From the NCBI RefSeq assembly GCF_000429665.1, contig NZ_AUCH01000026.1, positions 1-43,826 on the forward strand: a stretch of 43,826 nt of DNA, read 5' to 3'. The notes under the pieces are model-generated. The model saw only the letters and a list, made by a program, of their open reading frames with translations, was not told the DNA's origin and made no database searches. Position numbers and translations under genes: made by a program. Position 1 is the first letter of the stretch. The number at the start of each line of letters is the position of its first letter. This DNA comes from Azovibrio restrictus DSM 23866 (GTDB lineage: Bacteria; Pseudomonadota; Gammaproteobacteria; Burkholderiales; Rhodocyclaceae). Shown in pieces: positions 28,125 through 36,092 of this stretch.

Positions 28125-28637
28125 GTGATGTTTCCGCGCAAAGCGCCCCTCTATCGCAAAGTGAATACCACGGCCCATGGCGTTCATCATGCCAAGGGTG
28201 GGAACTATCGCGACCAACGCAACAGCAAGGCCAGGGGGTGTTATGAGCAGCCCCGTGAAACCATGCACGGCCGGCGGCGGCGGGGACTTGATTACACCCC
28301 GTTGTTCAAATTCCTGCTCGCCAACGTTGGCCGGAAGTGGAATGAGGTTCATGCGGAGGCGGTAAGCCGGCTCGACCGCCCCGACCCCATATTCTGGCTG
28401 GTGGCCTTGCATGAGCATCAGCGCAGGCCCTATGTCCTGATCGGCGAATCCAGCTACTTCAGCGGCATGTATGTGGACGCTGACGGCCTCCTTCAGCTCG
28501 TGGACCCGTCGATGGGGCCTTCCAGCCTTGTTCCCCTGTGCCGGTGCTGTACCCATACCTTTAACGGGCTACCTTTCACCCGGCCTTTCACGGGCTTGCG
28601 TGCTACCGTCGAGCCCGGGGGGAGCGGGGCGGCATGA
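28125..28637 (+). CDS. Conserved hypothetical protein
   Basis: 170 residues (GTG 28125; ATG 28128 also possible). It starts with a basic segment (MFPRKAPLYRKVNTTAHGVH) and then has RRRRGLDYTPLFKFLLANVG and VHAEAVSRLDRPDPIFWLVA. A CRCCTHTFNG cluster near the end could bind a metal. I recall this architecture as a widespread uncharacterised protein; no function can be given. After about residue 150 the sequence becomes low in conservation and may be a mutated tail. Confidence 0.7.
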   Translation: MMFPRKAPLYRKVNTTAHGVHHAKGGNYRDQRNSKARGCYEQPRETMHGRRRRGLDYTPLFKFLLANVGRKWNEVHAEAVSRLDRPDPIFWLVALHEHQRRPYVLIGESSYFSGMYVDADGLLQLVDPSMGPSSLVPLCRCCTHTFNGLPFTRPFTGLRATVEPGGSGAA

Positions 28638-28757
28638 ATTCCGCAAGAGGTAAGACATGCGCATGGCCGATCCGCTACCATGGCCCATCTTGAAACCCGG
28701 GCCGGCCTGCCATCCGTCCCTCGGCCATGTAAATGGTCCCCTGTTCCCGGAGTGCCC

Positions 28758-29546
28758 ATGCAAGCCTTGTTACCTCTCCTGCTGATCCTGCTGGCGCTTT
28801 CCGGCTGTGCCAAGGAGGAGGCTTCGGCCACCATGGACCTGGCGCCAAGCGGCAAGACCGCTTCGTTCCTGGCCTACGAGCATTCCCTGGCGCTGGAAAC
28901 CGGGGAGCAGCAGCTGGCTCCGGTGGTGGCCGCAGCCCAGGCTGCCTGCCGTGAAGCGGCCGAAGAATTGTGCACCTTGCTGGAGTCCCATGTCCGCTCC
29001 GGGCGGAGTGCCTCGGCCTCCCTGAAGTTCCGGGCCAGGCCGGAGGGCATCAGGAAAATCGTTGCGGTCCTGGCTGGGCAGACCCAGGTGACCGATCAGT
29101 CCACTACCGCCGAAGACCTGGAAGCGCCGATTGCCGACACCGCCAGGAAGCTGGCCATGCTCAAGGAGTACCGGGCCAGACTCGAAACCCTGGGAAGCCG
29201 CGCCAGCCATGATGTTGATGCGCTGATCAAGGTGAATCGGGAGCTGGCCGAGGTTCAGAGCCAGCTTGAGGCCCTGGAGGGAAAACATGCGCAGCTGCGG
29301 CAGCGGGTGGAGACGGAAATACTCCGGGTGCACATCAGTACCGATGCACATGGCGCCTTCTGGAAACCCATAGGCCTGGCCCTGTCGGACTTCGGCCGCA
29401 ACCTGTCCCAGGGGGCTTCGTTTGCCATCACCAGCCTCGCTTTCCTGATCCCCTGGCTGCTCCTTCTCATCCTGCTGGGATGGGGGGGCCGCCGGCTGTG
29501 GCGCCGCAAGAGGGGAGCGGGCAGTGGCGGGGCCGCCACCGGCTAA
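28758..29546 (+). CDS. DUF4349-type lipoprotein
   Basis: 262 residues. A lipoprotein signal ends in LSGC (C17). The periplasmic part has the DUF4349 pattern: a beta/alpha unit (SASASLKFRARPEGIRKIVA), a coiled coil (about 125-190) and a second strand (ETEILRVHIST). A C-terminal membrane helix (about 222-245) with an RRLWRRKR end follows. The ATG at 28758 has GGAG upstream; the open frame starts earlier at 28680. Function unknown; envelope location inferred. Last gene before the accessory region. Confidence 0.85.
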   Translation: MQALLPLLLILLALSGCAKEEASATMDLAPSGKTASFLAYEHSLALETGEQQLAPVVAAAQAACREAAEELCTLLESHVRSGRSASASLKFRARPEGIRKIVAVLAGQTQVTDQSTTAEDLEAPIADTARKLAMLKEYRARLETLGSRASHDVDALIKVNRELAEVQSQLEALEGKHAQLRQRVETEILRVHISTDAHGAFWKPIGLALSDFGRNLSQGASFAITSLAFLIPWLLLLILLGWGGRRLWRRKRGAGSGGAATG

Positions 29547-29610
29547 GTGCTTCCCTGGCGGCGGAAGAGGCCGGGTCAGGAGCGGGGACCTGCTTGGATC
29601 GGCTGATCCC

Positions 29611-29666
29611 GGCTCTCTGCAATGTAACCTGAGCCTCGGTTTGTCTGGTCATCCTGCAATCGGCTG
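29611..29666 (+). repeat. Degenerate direct repeat, copy A
   Basis: A 56-bp stretch that matches 30836-30891 at about three quarters of positions, including a perfect 15-mer core TGAGCCTCGGTTTGT. It lies between the DUF4349 gene and the outer-membrane protein gene. It marks the left border of a unit containing that gene. Confidence 0.8.
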
Positions 29667-29689
29667 AGAATTAGAGCAGTTTCGACCGA

Positions 29690-30460
29690 TCAAAACAGAC
29701 GGCTTGCCAACCAGGTGAAACCAAAAAAAAGCGAATGGCCGGTTTCGCGGTCTCGGCGGTCGTGCGTAGCCCCCATATCCAGCACGAATCGCGGACTCAC
29801 TGCATAGCTCGTGGCGATGAGCCACTGCCTGCCGTTGGGCAAGCCACGCTGATAGGTACCTGAATGTTCGACGGCCACCCCCCAGTCTCCGAAACTCTTC
29901 GACACGGCGGCAGCCCAGAGTGTGCTTGTCAGGCCCTCTTCAAGCGCACGGGCGCCAAGGCGAGTTACTCCCAGATTGACGTCGAGGCGCCATGAGTCGT
30001 CAAAGTCATAACTGACGATCCCGTTGATGCTCCAATCGGTCTTGCCACTCCCGAGTTGGTGGTGTGCGGTCGGCAGTTTCAGCCCGGCCTCAATGCCAAA
30101 GTTCAGATTTTCGTCGGCGGTGGCGAAACGTCGCTTGATAATGAAGCTGGTATCGCCGAAACCGTTTCCATTGGCTTCGCTACCGGACTCTCGGATGAAG
30201 GCCTCGCCGCTGACAAGAATGCCCCATTCCTCATCCAAGGCCAGCTTGGCTGTGTAAGGCAGAGCTTGCCGACGATCAGATCGGTTGTTCTGGCGGTTCC
30301 AGCCCATTTCCAGTTCAAGCCAGCCTGGCGCGGAAAGCTCTGCCGGGTTAGAAATGGTTGGGCGATAGGGGGTAGCACTGGGGGCATCATCAGCTGTGGC
30401 GGTTGCGATCAGACCGCAGAATAATGCGGCCGCGCAGACGAGATGCGTGTTGGGCTCCAT
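29690..30460 (-). CDS. Putative outer-membrane beta-barrel protein (MetA-pathway/transporter-like)
   Basis: 256 residues starting MEPNTHLVCAAALFCGLIAT, a signal peptide with cleavage near ATA-DD. The rest is rich in alternating amphipathic strands (WLELEMGWNRQNNRSDRRQA, SINGIVSYDFDDSWRLDVNL) and ends in LF, an outer-membrane barrel type of ending. It resembles the putative MetA/phenol-degradation outer-membrane family; the substrate is unknown. The start at 30460 has an AGAGG site; an open frame reaches 30571. Lower GC than the genes to the left, and bracketed by direct repeats. Confidence 0.78.
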   Translation of the reverse strand: MEPNTHLVCAAALFCGLIATATADDAPSATPYRPTISNPAELSAPGWLELEMGWNRQNNRSDRRQALPYTAKLALDEEWGILVSGEAFIRESGSEANGNGFGDTSFIIKRRFATADENLNFGIEAGLKLPTAHHQLGSGKTDWSINGIVSYDFDDSWRLDVNLGVTRLGARALEEGLTSTLWAAAVSKSFGDWGVAVEHSGTYQRGLPNGRQWLIATSYAVSPRFVLDMGATHDRRDRETGHSLFFGFTWLASRLF

Positions 30461-30696
30461 GTACGGAATGCCTCTTGGAATGAGCATGTCAGGATATCGG
30501 AACAATGAAAGCAATGCATTAACGCGTAACTGACATTCCTCATGCATCCAGATTGAACGACTTGTAGCCACAGCCTGTTTGGCTTGACTGGAAAACTCAA
30601 TCCCACGAAATCGCTGGATTTTGGGCTCTCGGAGTTGATCGGGCCTTCGAAACCTTTGCGGCCCAACGCTCGGCGATCCCGACCTGAGCTGCGGAA

Positions 30697-30750
30697 ATCT
30701 CGATTTAAGCTGCCGCCGAAACCCCTCTCGTCCGCAGCTTAAATCGAGAT
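30697..30750. repeat. Perfect inverted repeat, 17-bp arms, 20-bp spacer
   Basis: ATCTCGATTTAAGCTGC (30697-30713) faces GCAGCTTAAATCGAGAT (30734-30750). There is no T-run, so it is not a normal terminator. The right arm region (TCCGCAGCTTAAATCGAG) resembles the right arm of the next inverted repeat at 14 of 19 positions and has the same 20-bp spacer, so the two seem related. Confidence 0.9.
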
Positions 30751-30819
30751 AGAGGCCCCTTGTATTCCCATGTTCGCTGTTGAGTCTCGCAAACCTAGGT
30801 CATCACGCTTTTGCACGTT

Positions 30820-30855
30820 AAGTTGAGATTCTTCCGGCTCTCCGCAACTCAACTT
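30820..30855. repeat. Inverted repeat, 8-bp arms, 20-bp spacer
   Basis: AAGTTGAG (30820-30827) faces CTCAACTT (30848-30855). Its right arm is inside copy B of the degenerate direct repeat. The matching arm/spacer geometry with the inverted repeat at 30697-30750 suggests one family of sites, for instance recombinase or transposase binding sites; this is inference. Confidence 0.75.
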
Positions 30856-30891
30856 GAGCCTCGGTTTGTTTAGCCACCCTGTAAACGCCTG
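30836..30891 (+). repeat. Degenerate direct repeat, copy B
   Basis: Pairs with 29611-29666, same orientation. The shared core is TGAGCCTCGGTTTGT and similarity runs through the ATCCTGCAA / ACCCTGTAA part. The two copies enclose the outer-membrane protein gene and its upstream region. Confidence 0.8.
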
Positions 30892-31282
30892 AAGCATTGC
30901 GGACTTCGTCGGATGCATAGCTGATTAACTAGCTTCCGCTGATCGGCCTTTGCTGTCATTGGGCCTGCGCCGTGACTAGGTCGGCCATGTGCCGGTCGCC
31001 AGCCGTTCCGCAGTGAATAGCGTTGGACGGGAGCTTTTCGGTTTGGCGAACGCGAAGTGCCGACCCGTTGCTGTCATTTCAGCAGTTCTAAAGCTGACCT
31101 TCGTTTTTCAAGGGTGAGCACATGCCGTTGTTCACAGCGATGAAGAGGCGGTAAGCCTGATTTTCCGCAGCGCACCCAAATTGCCCAAGGAGCGCGCTGC
31201 GTTCGAGGACTCCGAAATAGCGCGAGCTCCTATCAGGTACGCATCGTTCAACGAACCGGCAGAAGCCGGATGTAGACGAACA

Positions 31283-32677
31283 TCAGTCACCAGGCCTTGA
31301 CTTGAGCTCGCCAGGCTGGAAGTGCAGCACGCCTTGTGCATAGCTGCAGGGATTTGGAGGGCTGGTATGGACGGATTTCCAAGGTTGGGTTGCGCAGTCC
31401 GTTGCATGGTCGCGTCGGGTTGACTGCCGACATGAGCTGAAAAATGGGCACTTGCGATTCTGTAGATCGGCTGTCGCCATAAAACTGCCGTCAGCCAGCA
31501 GGTGACGAATTAGGAAGTCCACCGATGCGAGCATGGCCAACCGCGCGTCGGTCAACCTGTCGTCACCGGCAGCGACCGCGAAGTTGAATAGATCATCCCT
31601 TTCGATCTCATCATCGAACCCAGCCCGCTCCTGGCGACAACTGCAAATGCCGTGAGTCTGCATCAGGCGATTCATGAGTTGATCGAAGTTGTCGGGATCG
31701 GCCTCGCGGATCTGGTCGACGAAGTCGAGCTCGAAGAACGGGTTGTCCAACCGCAAGTCGAGGTTCTTCTCCATGAAGGCGACGCTCTCCTTCACGGCCC
31801 TCTCCACGCCGCCAGGAGCGGGGAACATGTCGTGAATTTCCTTCAGGCCAGCACGCAATGACGGTTCGTTGAGCCTCAGCTGCTGGACAGTCTCAACAGT
31901 CAGCCATGCGATGGCGTCCTTTTCTTTCTTCCCAAGCTCGTGGCACACCTTCAGGAATTGGATCACTGCGTCGGTCGGTAAAGTGCTCTGAAGGCTGGCC
32001 AAGCCGCACATCAAGACAGTCTTATCGTCGAGTTCCGGCGCGATGTGTCGCGCCAGCAAGGGGAGCGCGTGGTACGGGAAGACGGGTGCAGATGACGGCG
32101 GATGGTTAAATCCGCGAACCAGAAAATGACTTTCTAGCAGAAAGGCGACCGACTCGATGATCTCGGTGGGGCCGATCACCTTCGGATAGATCGCGACATC
32201 ACCCAGCTTGTTGGTTACCTCGACGGATACGTCGAGGTGGTCCGGGATGCCGTTAAAATTCCCTGCCGGCTTGCACGACACGATGCTGCACATGTCCACC
32301 GACAGCTCCCCGAGCAGCGGCTTGTCGGCCGGGCGGCGCGTACTCCAGATAACGTCCAAGTAGGCGCGCGTCTTCAACTCTTCGGCCGACGAGGTGATAA
32401 ACCTGCCTTGACCCAACCCCAACTCGTCCGTCGTGTGCCGGAAGGCGTTCCACAGGCCGATGAAGCTCGAATACGCAGACATGCCGTGAACCGTCGACAC
32501 GTTGTGGAGGTAGTGAATCCACTCGTGGAAGAAGTAGCTTATCTGCACGACAGTCTCGAAGTGCACGCGCGCTCCATCGCGGGGCAGGATAAGCATCGCC
32601 GGGCTGAAGGTGATGATCTGCTTGTCTTGTGCGTACGATGCTATCGCCGCTTGTAGGTCCGTTGTGTAGTCGGCCAT
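31283..32677 (-). CDS. HExxH-motif putative metalloprotein
   Basis: 464 residues. Residues 51-55 read HEWIH inside ISYFFHEWIHYLHNV, a zinc-metallopeptidase motif. A possible third ligand lies in GPTEIIESVAFLLES (E172 or E175). The C-terminus has a cysteine group (CPFFSSC, DCATQPW) that could hold another metal. The ATG at 32677 has an AAAGGG site. It follows the HAD-like small ORF by 13 bp, so the two may be co-transcribed. No family name can be given; peptidase activity is inferred from the motif only. Confidence 0.72.
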   Translation of the reverse strand: MADYTTDLQAAIASYAQDKQIITFSPAMLILPRDGARVHFETVVQISYFFHEWIHYLHNVSTVHGMSAYSSFIGLWNAFRHTTDELGLGQGRFITSSAEELKTRAYLDVIWSTRRPADKPLLGELSVDMCSIVSCKPAGNFNGIPDHLDVSVEVTNKLGDVAIYPKVIGPTEIIESVAFLLESHFLVRGFNHPPSSAPVFPYHALPLLARHIAPELDDKTVLMCGLASLQSTLPTDAVIQFLKVCHELGKKEKDAIAWLTVETVQQLRLNEPSLRAGLKEIHDMFPAPGGVERAVKESVAFMEKNLDLRLDNPFFELDFVDQIREADPDNFDQLMNRLMQTHGICSCRQERAGFDDEIERDDLFNFAVAAGDDRLTDARLAMLASVDFLIRHLLADGSFMATADLQNRKCPFFSSCRQSTRRDHATDCATQPWKSVHTSPPNPCSYAQGVLHFQPGELKSRPGD

Positions 32678-32690
32678 TTACGAGGCCCTT

Positions 32691-32879
32691 TCAGATTTGG
32701 TTGCTACGTTCTGCTGTCCCGCCAAATGGATAGACAACAACGCCTTCGTTGCCGAGGATGTCAGCAGCGATGGCAGCAAGCTTGTCTGGATAGTCAGCGA
32801 ACATCGCTTTGTACTTGAGGAGATTTAACTTGATGATAACGCCGTCAAGGTCGAGAACAACCACTGGCCTACCGCTCAT
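32691..32879 (-). CDS. Short HAD-like protein, probably truncated
   Basis: 62 residues. The N-terminus VVVLDLDGVIIK is HAD motif I (D10 and D12 as nucleophile and acid). A full HAD hydrolase needs motifs II to IV, which are absent; the frame ends at TGA 32691. Either a gene remnant or a genuine mini-protein working with the HExxH protein just downstream. Upstream (32880-33112) is gene-free. Confidence 0.55.
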   Translation of the reverse strand: MSGRPVVVLDLDGVIIKLNLLKYKAMFADYPDKLAAIAADILGNEGVVVYPFGGTAERSNQI

Positions 32880-33112
32880 ATTCTGGACTCCTTGGAGATG
32901 TTGAATGTCTGCAGTGAGGGGCTGATTCTGGAGCGCCGCTGACCGTCCGCTCCTAGCCAGGAGTACGTGTCCGCTAAATGAGAAAGCTGCCGGTCGCCAT
33001 GATGTAGGCCCTAACGGCAGCTTGCTGCCGGACTGCTGACTGAGATTGACCGATCAGCCAACGTCGGCAAAGGCCGAGTAGCTGCTGGGGCTGGGAGTCA
33101 GCCGAAGCTCAC
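32880..33112. other. Gene-free stretch with inverted and direct repeats
   Basis: It holds a perfect 9-bp inverted repeat AAGCTGCCG (32984-32992) / CGGCAGCTT (33015-33023) and the heptamer GTCCGCT twice (32945, 32969). The 12-mer TGCCGGTCGCCA at 32988 recurs near 30990. It looks like decayed spacer between two cargo groups. Confidence 0.55.
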
Positions 33113-33343
33113 TTATAAAGCGCGTTTGCTGACCGAAGTTAGATTTCTCGTCGATTCGAGCCGTCGAATATCACGAAGCATGTTTTTCATGCATCGGTGG
33201 TCACTAGGTGTTTTAGGGAAGGTGATAAATCCGATCCCTTCTGGATGGCGAAGTTTGCCATGTCGTCCTGGCTCAAAACTCCATCCGTTCCGTAGCATTT
33301 CCTTGATTAGGAGGTTGATGTCTTTGTTGTTGCAGTAGTGCAT
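33113..33343 (-). CDS. HicA-like (YcfA family) protein
   Basis: 76 residues starting MHYCNNKDINLLIKEMLRNG. The HicA core is clear: GWSFEPGRHGKLRHPEG, then TFPKTPSDHRCMKNMLRDIR. A histidine is kept in the GRH position, so unlike the recG-side homologue it could be an active mRNA interferase. The start at 33343 has a GGGGA site 7 bases upstream; ATG 33373 has none. No HicB partner is seen. It follows the ankyrin gene by about 100 bp on the same strand. Confidence 0.75.
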   Translation of the reverse strand: MHYCNNKDINLLIKEMLRNGWSFEPGRHGKLRHPEGIGFITFPKTPSDHRCMKNMLRDIRRLESTRNLTSVSKRAL

Positions 33344-33446
33344 GAATGATCCCCAAGGTTGTTGAGCAACCATGAGGATCGGATTTGTTGGCTACACATA
33401 CCCGACACGTCGCCGAATGTATTTCTCAAAAATTTATGGGTGTGGA

Positions 33447-35672
33447 TTAGGTGATGCCGTTTCTCTTCTCGCGTTCCATAAGGTAGGAGGCGATGGCGTG
33501 TTGCCCGTGGTCAATGGCTACCCAAAGGGCGTCAAAGCGTTCGAGGTGGCTAGGTGCCATCAAGGTCAGATCGGGATCTCCACGATTATTTCCCGTGTGT
33601 TCGACCAGCATTCTGAACGTTTCGAGGTCCCCTACCTGCGCTGCGAAAAGAGTCGGAGTCCATTCTGCAAGGTCATGAGCTTCCACGCGGTAGCGCCGGT
33701 TGGCATCGGCACCACCCGCCAATAGGGCTTGAATTACCGCACGGTAGTCAGCAGAGGGGCGAACGAAATAGTCCAGAACTGCGCTGAAGAGTTGGCGATT
33801 CCTTTCGGAGGCGTTTTTAAGGTCGTAGAGTCGCTGCCGTCTTTTGGAAAGATCTATATCGAGTGCCGCCCCTTCCTTCGCATCGTAGGAATCAGCACGC
33901 GTCTTGCCGGAGAAATAAGCTTGCTCCTGAGTCGGGTCATCCCGGTGCAAGCTACCGTGGAGAAGTACCATCGCATAACAAAGTGCAGAAGGGAGATAGT
34001 CACAGTGCTGTTCGACTTCGGCGCCAAGCTCAATCAATCTCGTCACGGCAGGTGCATTGGCCATTTCGATGGCAATCTTCAGCGGCGTTTCGCGCTTCGT
34101 TGAGGCCGGCCGATTGACCGTCTCTTGCGAGAGATTCTGGCCCAACAGATACTCCATGATGAGTGTGTCTTTTCGATCACAGGCTCGACGCATAGCGTAG
34201 GAAAGCGGGCCTTCACCCGATTCCGGAATAAAGTCATTCGGGTCGCCACCGGCAGCGAGCAACTGTTTGACGTCATCAAGCGTGCCTTCCTGAATCGCGA
34301 CCATTAGTGGCGTCCGACGTGTTCTACCTTCGGCATACTTGATTTTCTGATTGGGGTTGGCGATGTGTTTTTTGCCGAGATTAAAGGCATCGTCAGTGCT
34401 TCGGATTTCCACTCGGGGAGGAATTCGATCCTTCGCCTTCTGGGGAGCAAACATCTGTTCGAAGCTAAAGGCGATGCGACGCAGTTCCTGAGTATCCAGT
34501 GGGCGCTTCGGGCGCCGGTTCAGTCCAAGCATGAACGTTTTGTCCCAGTAACCATTGGCAGCGTCCTTATCCCCGACGCCAACCGCGTACAGCAATGCTT
34601 CATTCAGGATCGGGTGTTGATTCTGCCCGGCCTGCCACCATGCGCCGGAAACCGATTCGGCGTAGAGGTCGAGGGCGGCCTCCTTTTTGCCCAGCAGCGC
34701 TGCGTTCCGCGCGGCAAACCAAGCGTGGATGTAGCGATAGGCGGACTGTAAGGCGGGATCGGCCCGCTCAATCAGGCCCAGAAGCTGATCGAGTCTATCT
34801 TGAAGAGTCTTCTTGTCATGCTCCTTGGTCGAGAACATCATCAGAATCGTTTCGAGCAGCGGAATCGCCTGGCGACGCAGAGGAACATCGCCTGCGCGGT
34901 GGCTCGCCTGGCTGATGGCGCGCGAGGCGTCTTCGAGCCCCCATGGTTGTTGGCTCCGCAGACTCAGGTTGCGCTTCACGACATCCCGCAACTCGGTCGA
35001 TAGCGATTGGTAGGCGCAGGCCAGCAGGAGCCATCCCGACAGGAGAGGGATCTCCCGTGCTGATGCGTCCTTGCCGATCGCCGCCGCAACCTTGGGTGCA
35101 TAGGGCCAACCAAGCTTGCCCACGGGTTCCCCAACAAGCCAGCGTTCGATCGTTCTTGGGTCGGCATCGAGTTCGTTACCCAGATTCGTGAGCAGCTTCT
35201 CTTGGGGTACTTTGGTGTGATGCGAAGCGAAGGCCAGCCAGGCTTTGAACGGCGAGGTGCACCACTGTTCGAAATCTGGAGCGGTTCTCCTGCTGGCTGC
35301 AAGGGTGAGGAAGCCGGCAAGCATCGGCGCCGTGAAGTGCTGTGAGATCAGCCTTTGCCCCTCGGCGGTGCTCAGCGGGGTGACGTCCAGGTTCTGAGCC
35401 AATCCTTGCAGCGCCTCGGCGGTCCGAAACCAAGCGTAGCGGAAGGTTTCTGCCCATTCGTGACCACAATCTTTGGCGAGTGCGTCCGTGCAGCTATCTT
35501 CTATCGATTGCAGTCTGTCGAACCTGCTGCTCTGACGTTCATCGTCCTCGTTGGCAAGGTCATCGAGATCCTTGTCTTGACCGGTCTGCAAAACGAGGGG
35601 CCGGTATCCAGCAGCTTTGATCAGGGCTCTGAGAAGATTGCCTAGGCGTGGGATGATGGTTTCTTTGCTCAT
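33447..35672 (-). CDS. Large ankyrin-repeat protein
   Basis: 741 residues. The first 430 are helical and not recognised (an N-terminal LLRALIKAAGYRPLVLQTGQ, and a TPR-like stretch near 305-375). Ankyrin repeats follow at about 452-560 (RTPLMVAIQEGTLDDVKQLL, LLAAGGDPND) and 640-735 (ALLAGGADANRR). No catalytic motif was found; no signal peptide. It lies 36 bp downstream of the SMP-like gene on the same strand. Codon use differs from the ribosomal region, as expected for imported DNA. A binding or defence role is possible but not shown. Confidence 0.8.
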   Translation of the reverse strand: MSKETIIPRLGNLLRALIKAAGYRPLVLQTGQDKDLDDLANEDDERQSSRFDRLQSIEDSCTDALAKDCGHEWAETFRYAWFRTAEALQGLAQNLDVTPLSTAEGQRLISQHFTAPMLAGFLTLAASRRTAPDFEQWCTSPFKAWLAFASHHTKVPQEKLLTNLGNELDADPRTIERWLVGEPVGKLGWPYAPKVAAAIGKDASAREIPLLSGWLLLACAYQSLSTELRDVVKRNLSLRSQQPWGLEDASRAISQASHRAGDVPLRRQAIPLLETILMMFSTKEHDKKTLQDRLDQLLGLIERADPALQSAYRYIHAWFAARNAALLGKKEAALDLYAESVSGAWWQAGQNQHPILNEALLYAVGVGDKDAANGYWDKTFMLGLNRRPKRPLDTQELRRIAFSFEQMFAPQKAKDRIPPRVEIRSTDDAFNLGKKHIANPNQKIKYAEGRTRRTPLMVAIQEGTLDDVKQLLAAGGDPNDFIPESGEGPLSYAMRRACDRKDTLIMEYLLGQNLSQETVNRPASTKRETPLKIAIEMANAPAVTRLIELGAEVEQHCDYLPSALCYAMVLLHGSLHRDDPTQEQAYFSGKTRADSYDAKEGAALDIDLSKRRQRLYDLKNASERNRQLFSAVLDYFVRPSADYRAVIQALLAGGADANRRYRVEAHDLAEWTPTLFAAQVGDLETFRMLVEHTGNNRGDPDLTLMAPSHLERFDALWVAIDHGQHAIASYLMEREKRNGIT

Positions 35673-35708
35673 GTTTATCAGGGCGGGTATTTCCCGCCCC
35701 CTCTCTAA

Positions 35709-35867
35709 TTAGTGCTTACCACCCTTTGCCCCCGCACTTTGAGCGCGCGCGGCAAAGCTACCCTTGGACACCCCACCGGCCTTGGCCGTCGCGCTCTGGA
35801 TACGCGCGGCTGCAGTCTGGGTCATCGGAGTGGCCGGAGCCTTGGGGGCTGAAGTCTTGGTCGTCAT
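35709..35867 (-). CDS. Small SMP-like protein
   Basis: 52 residues rich in Ala, Ser, Lys and Gly. The pattern TAAARIQSATAKAGG then VSKGSFAARAQSAGAKGG matches short bacterial proteins related to plant seed-maturation proteins. The AAAGGA site fits ATG 35867; ATG 35873 is also in frame. Probably unstructured; function unknown. It is the first gene before the ankyrin protein gene. Confidence 0.7.
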   Translation of the reverse strand: MTTKTSAPKAPATPMTQTAAARIQSATAKAGGVSKGSFAARAQSAGAKGGKH

Positions 35868-36020
35868 TGTCATTCCTTTCGATTAGAGTAGTGCCAAGTC
35901 GGCACACCGTCATCTTGAGGAAAGGGCCTTCCGCAGACACGACATGGAACCGAAGGAATTCTGGATTTTCTGTTGTCGATGAAAGTGGGGCTACCCACTG
36001 CGGAGTGGACCGTATTCATT

Positions 36021-36092
36021 AATTGCTAGCAACGGTTCGCGTTGCTGCTAAAACGGCAATTGCTATTTTTACGACAATGAACAGCAATGCTG
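36021..36092. promoter_or_regulatory. Repeat cluster between the SMP-like gene and the second tniQ
   Basis: It contains a 7-bp inverted repeat AGCAACG (36028-36034) / CGTTGCT (36040-36046), the octamer AATTGCTA twice (36021, 36058) and CAGCA/TGCTG at 36080-36090 within the tniQ end. It lies upstream of the SMP-like/ankyrin genes and could be their operator region, or binding sites for the transposase. Function is inference. Confidence 0.45.

Larger units (their letters stand above)
30461..31282. other. Gene-free stretch with palindromes and repeat remnants
   Basis: No reading frame here has credible codon use. The stretch holds a long inverted repeat (30697-30750), a shorter one (30820-30855), copy B of the direct repeat (30836-30891), and two short TTGCTGTCATT repeats (30951 and 31070 regions). 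Nothing else is recognised. It looks like decayed mobile DNA at the edge of the accessory region. Confidence 0.65.

Noticed and set aside
30817..30853. Integron attC-like core boxes GTTAAGT and ACTCAAC
   Set aside because: Order is reversed (GTTRRRY before RYYYAAC) on both strands, and no integrase gene is present.
29547..31282. tRNA gene as an integration site
   Set aside because: No cloverleaf or TTCGA-type arm pattern was found in this stretch.
31132..31407. 91-residue minus-strand frame overlapping the end of the HExxH protein
   Set aside because: No ribosome site or recognisable domain, and it overlaps the better-supported frame; a frame-shifted tail of that gene cannot be fully excluded.
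33372..33725. 117-residue plus-strand frame as a HicB antitoxin
   Set aside because: No HicB signature; it lies antisense to the ankyrin gene.
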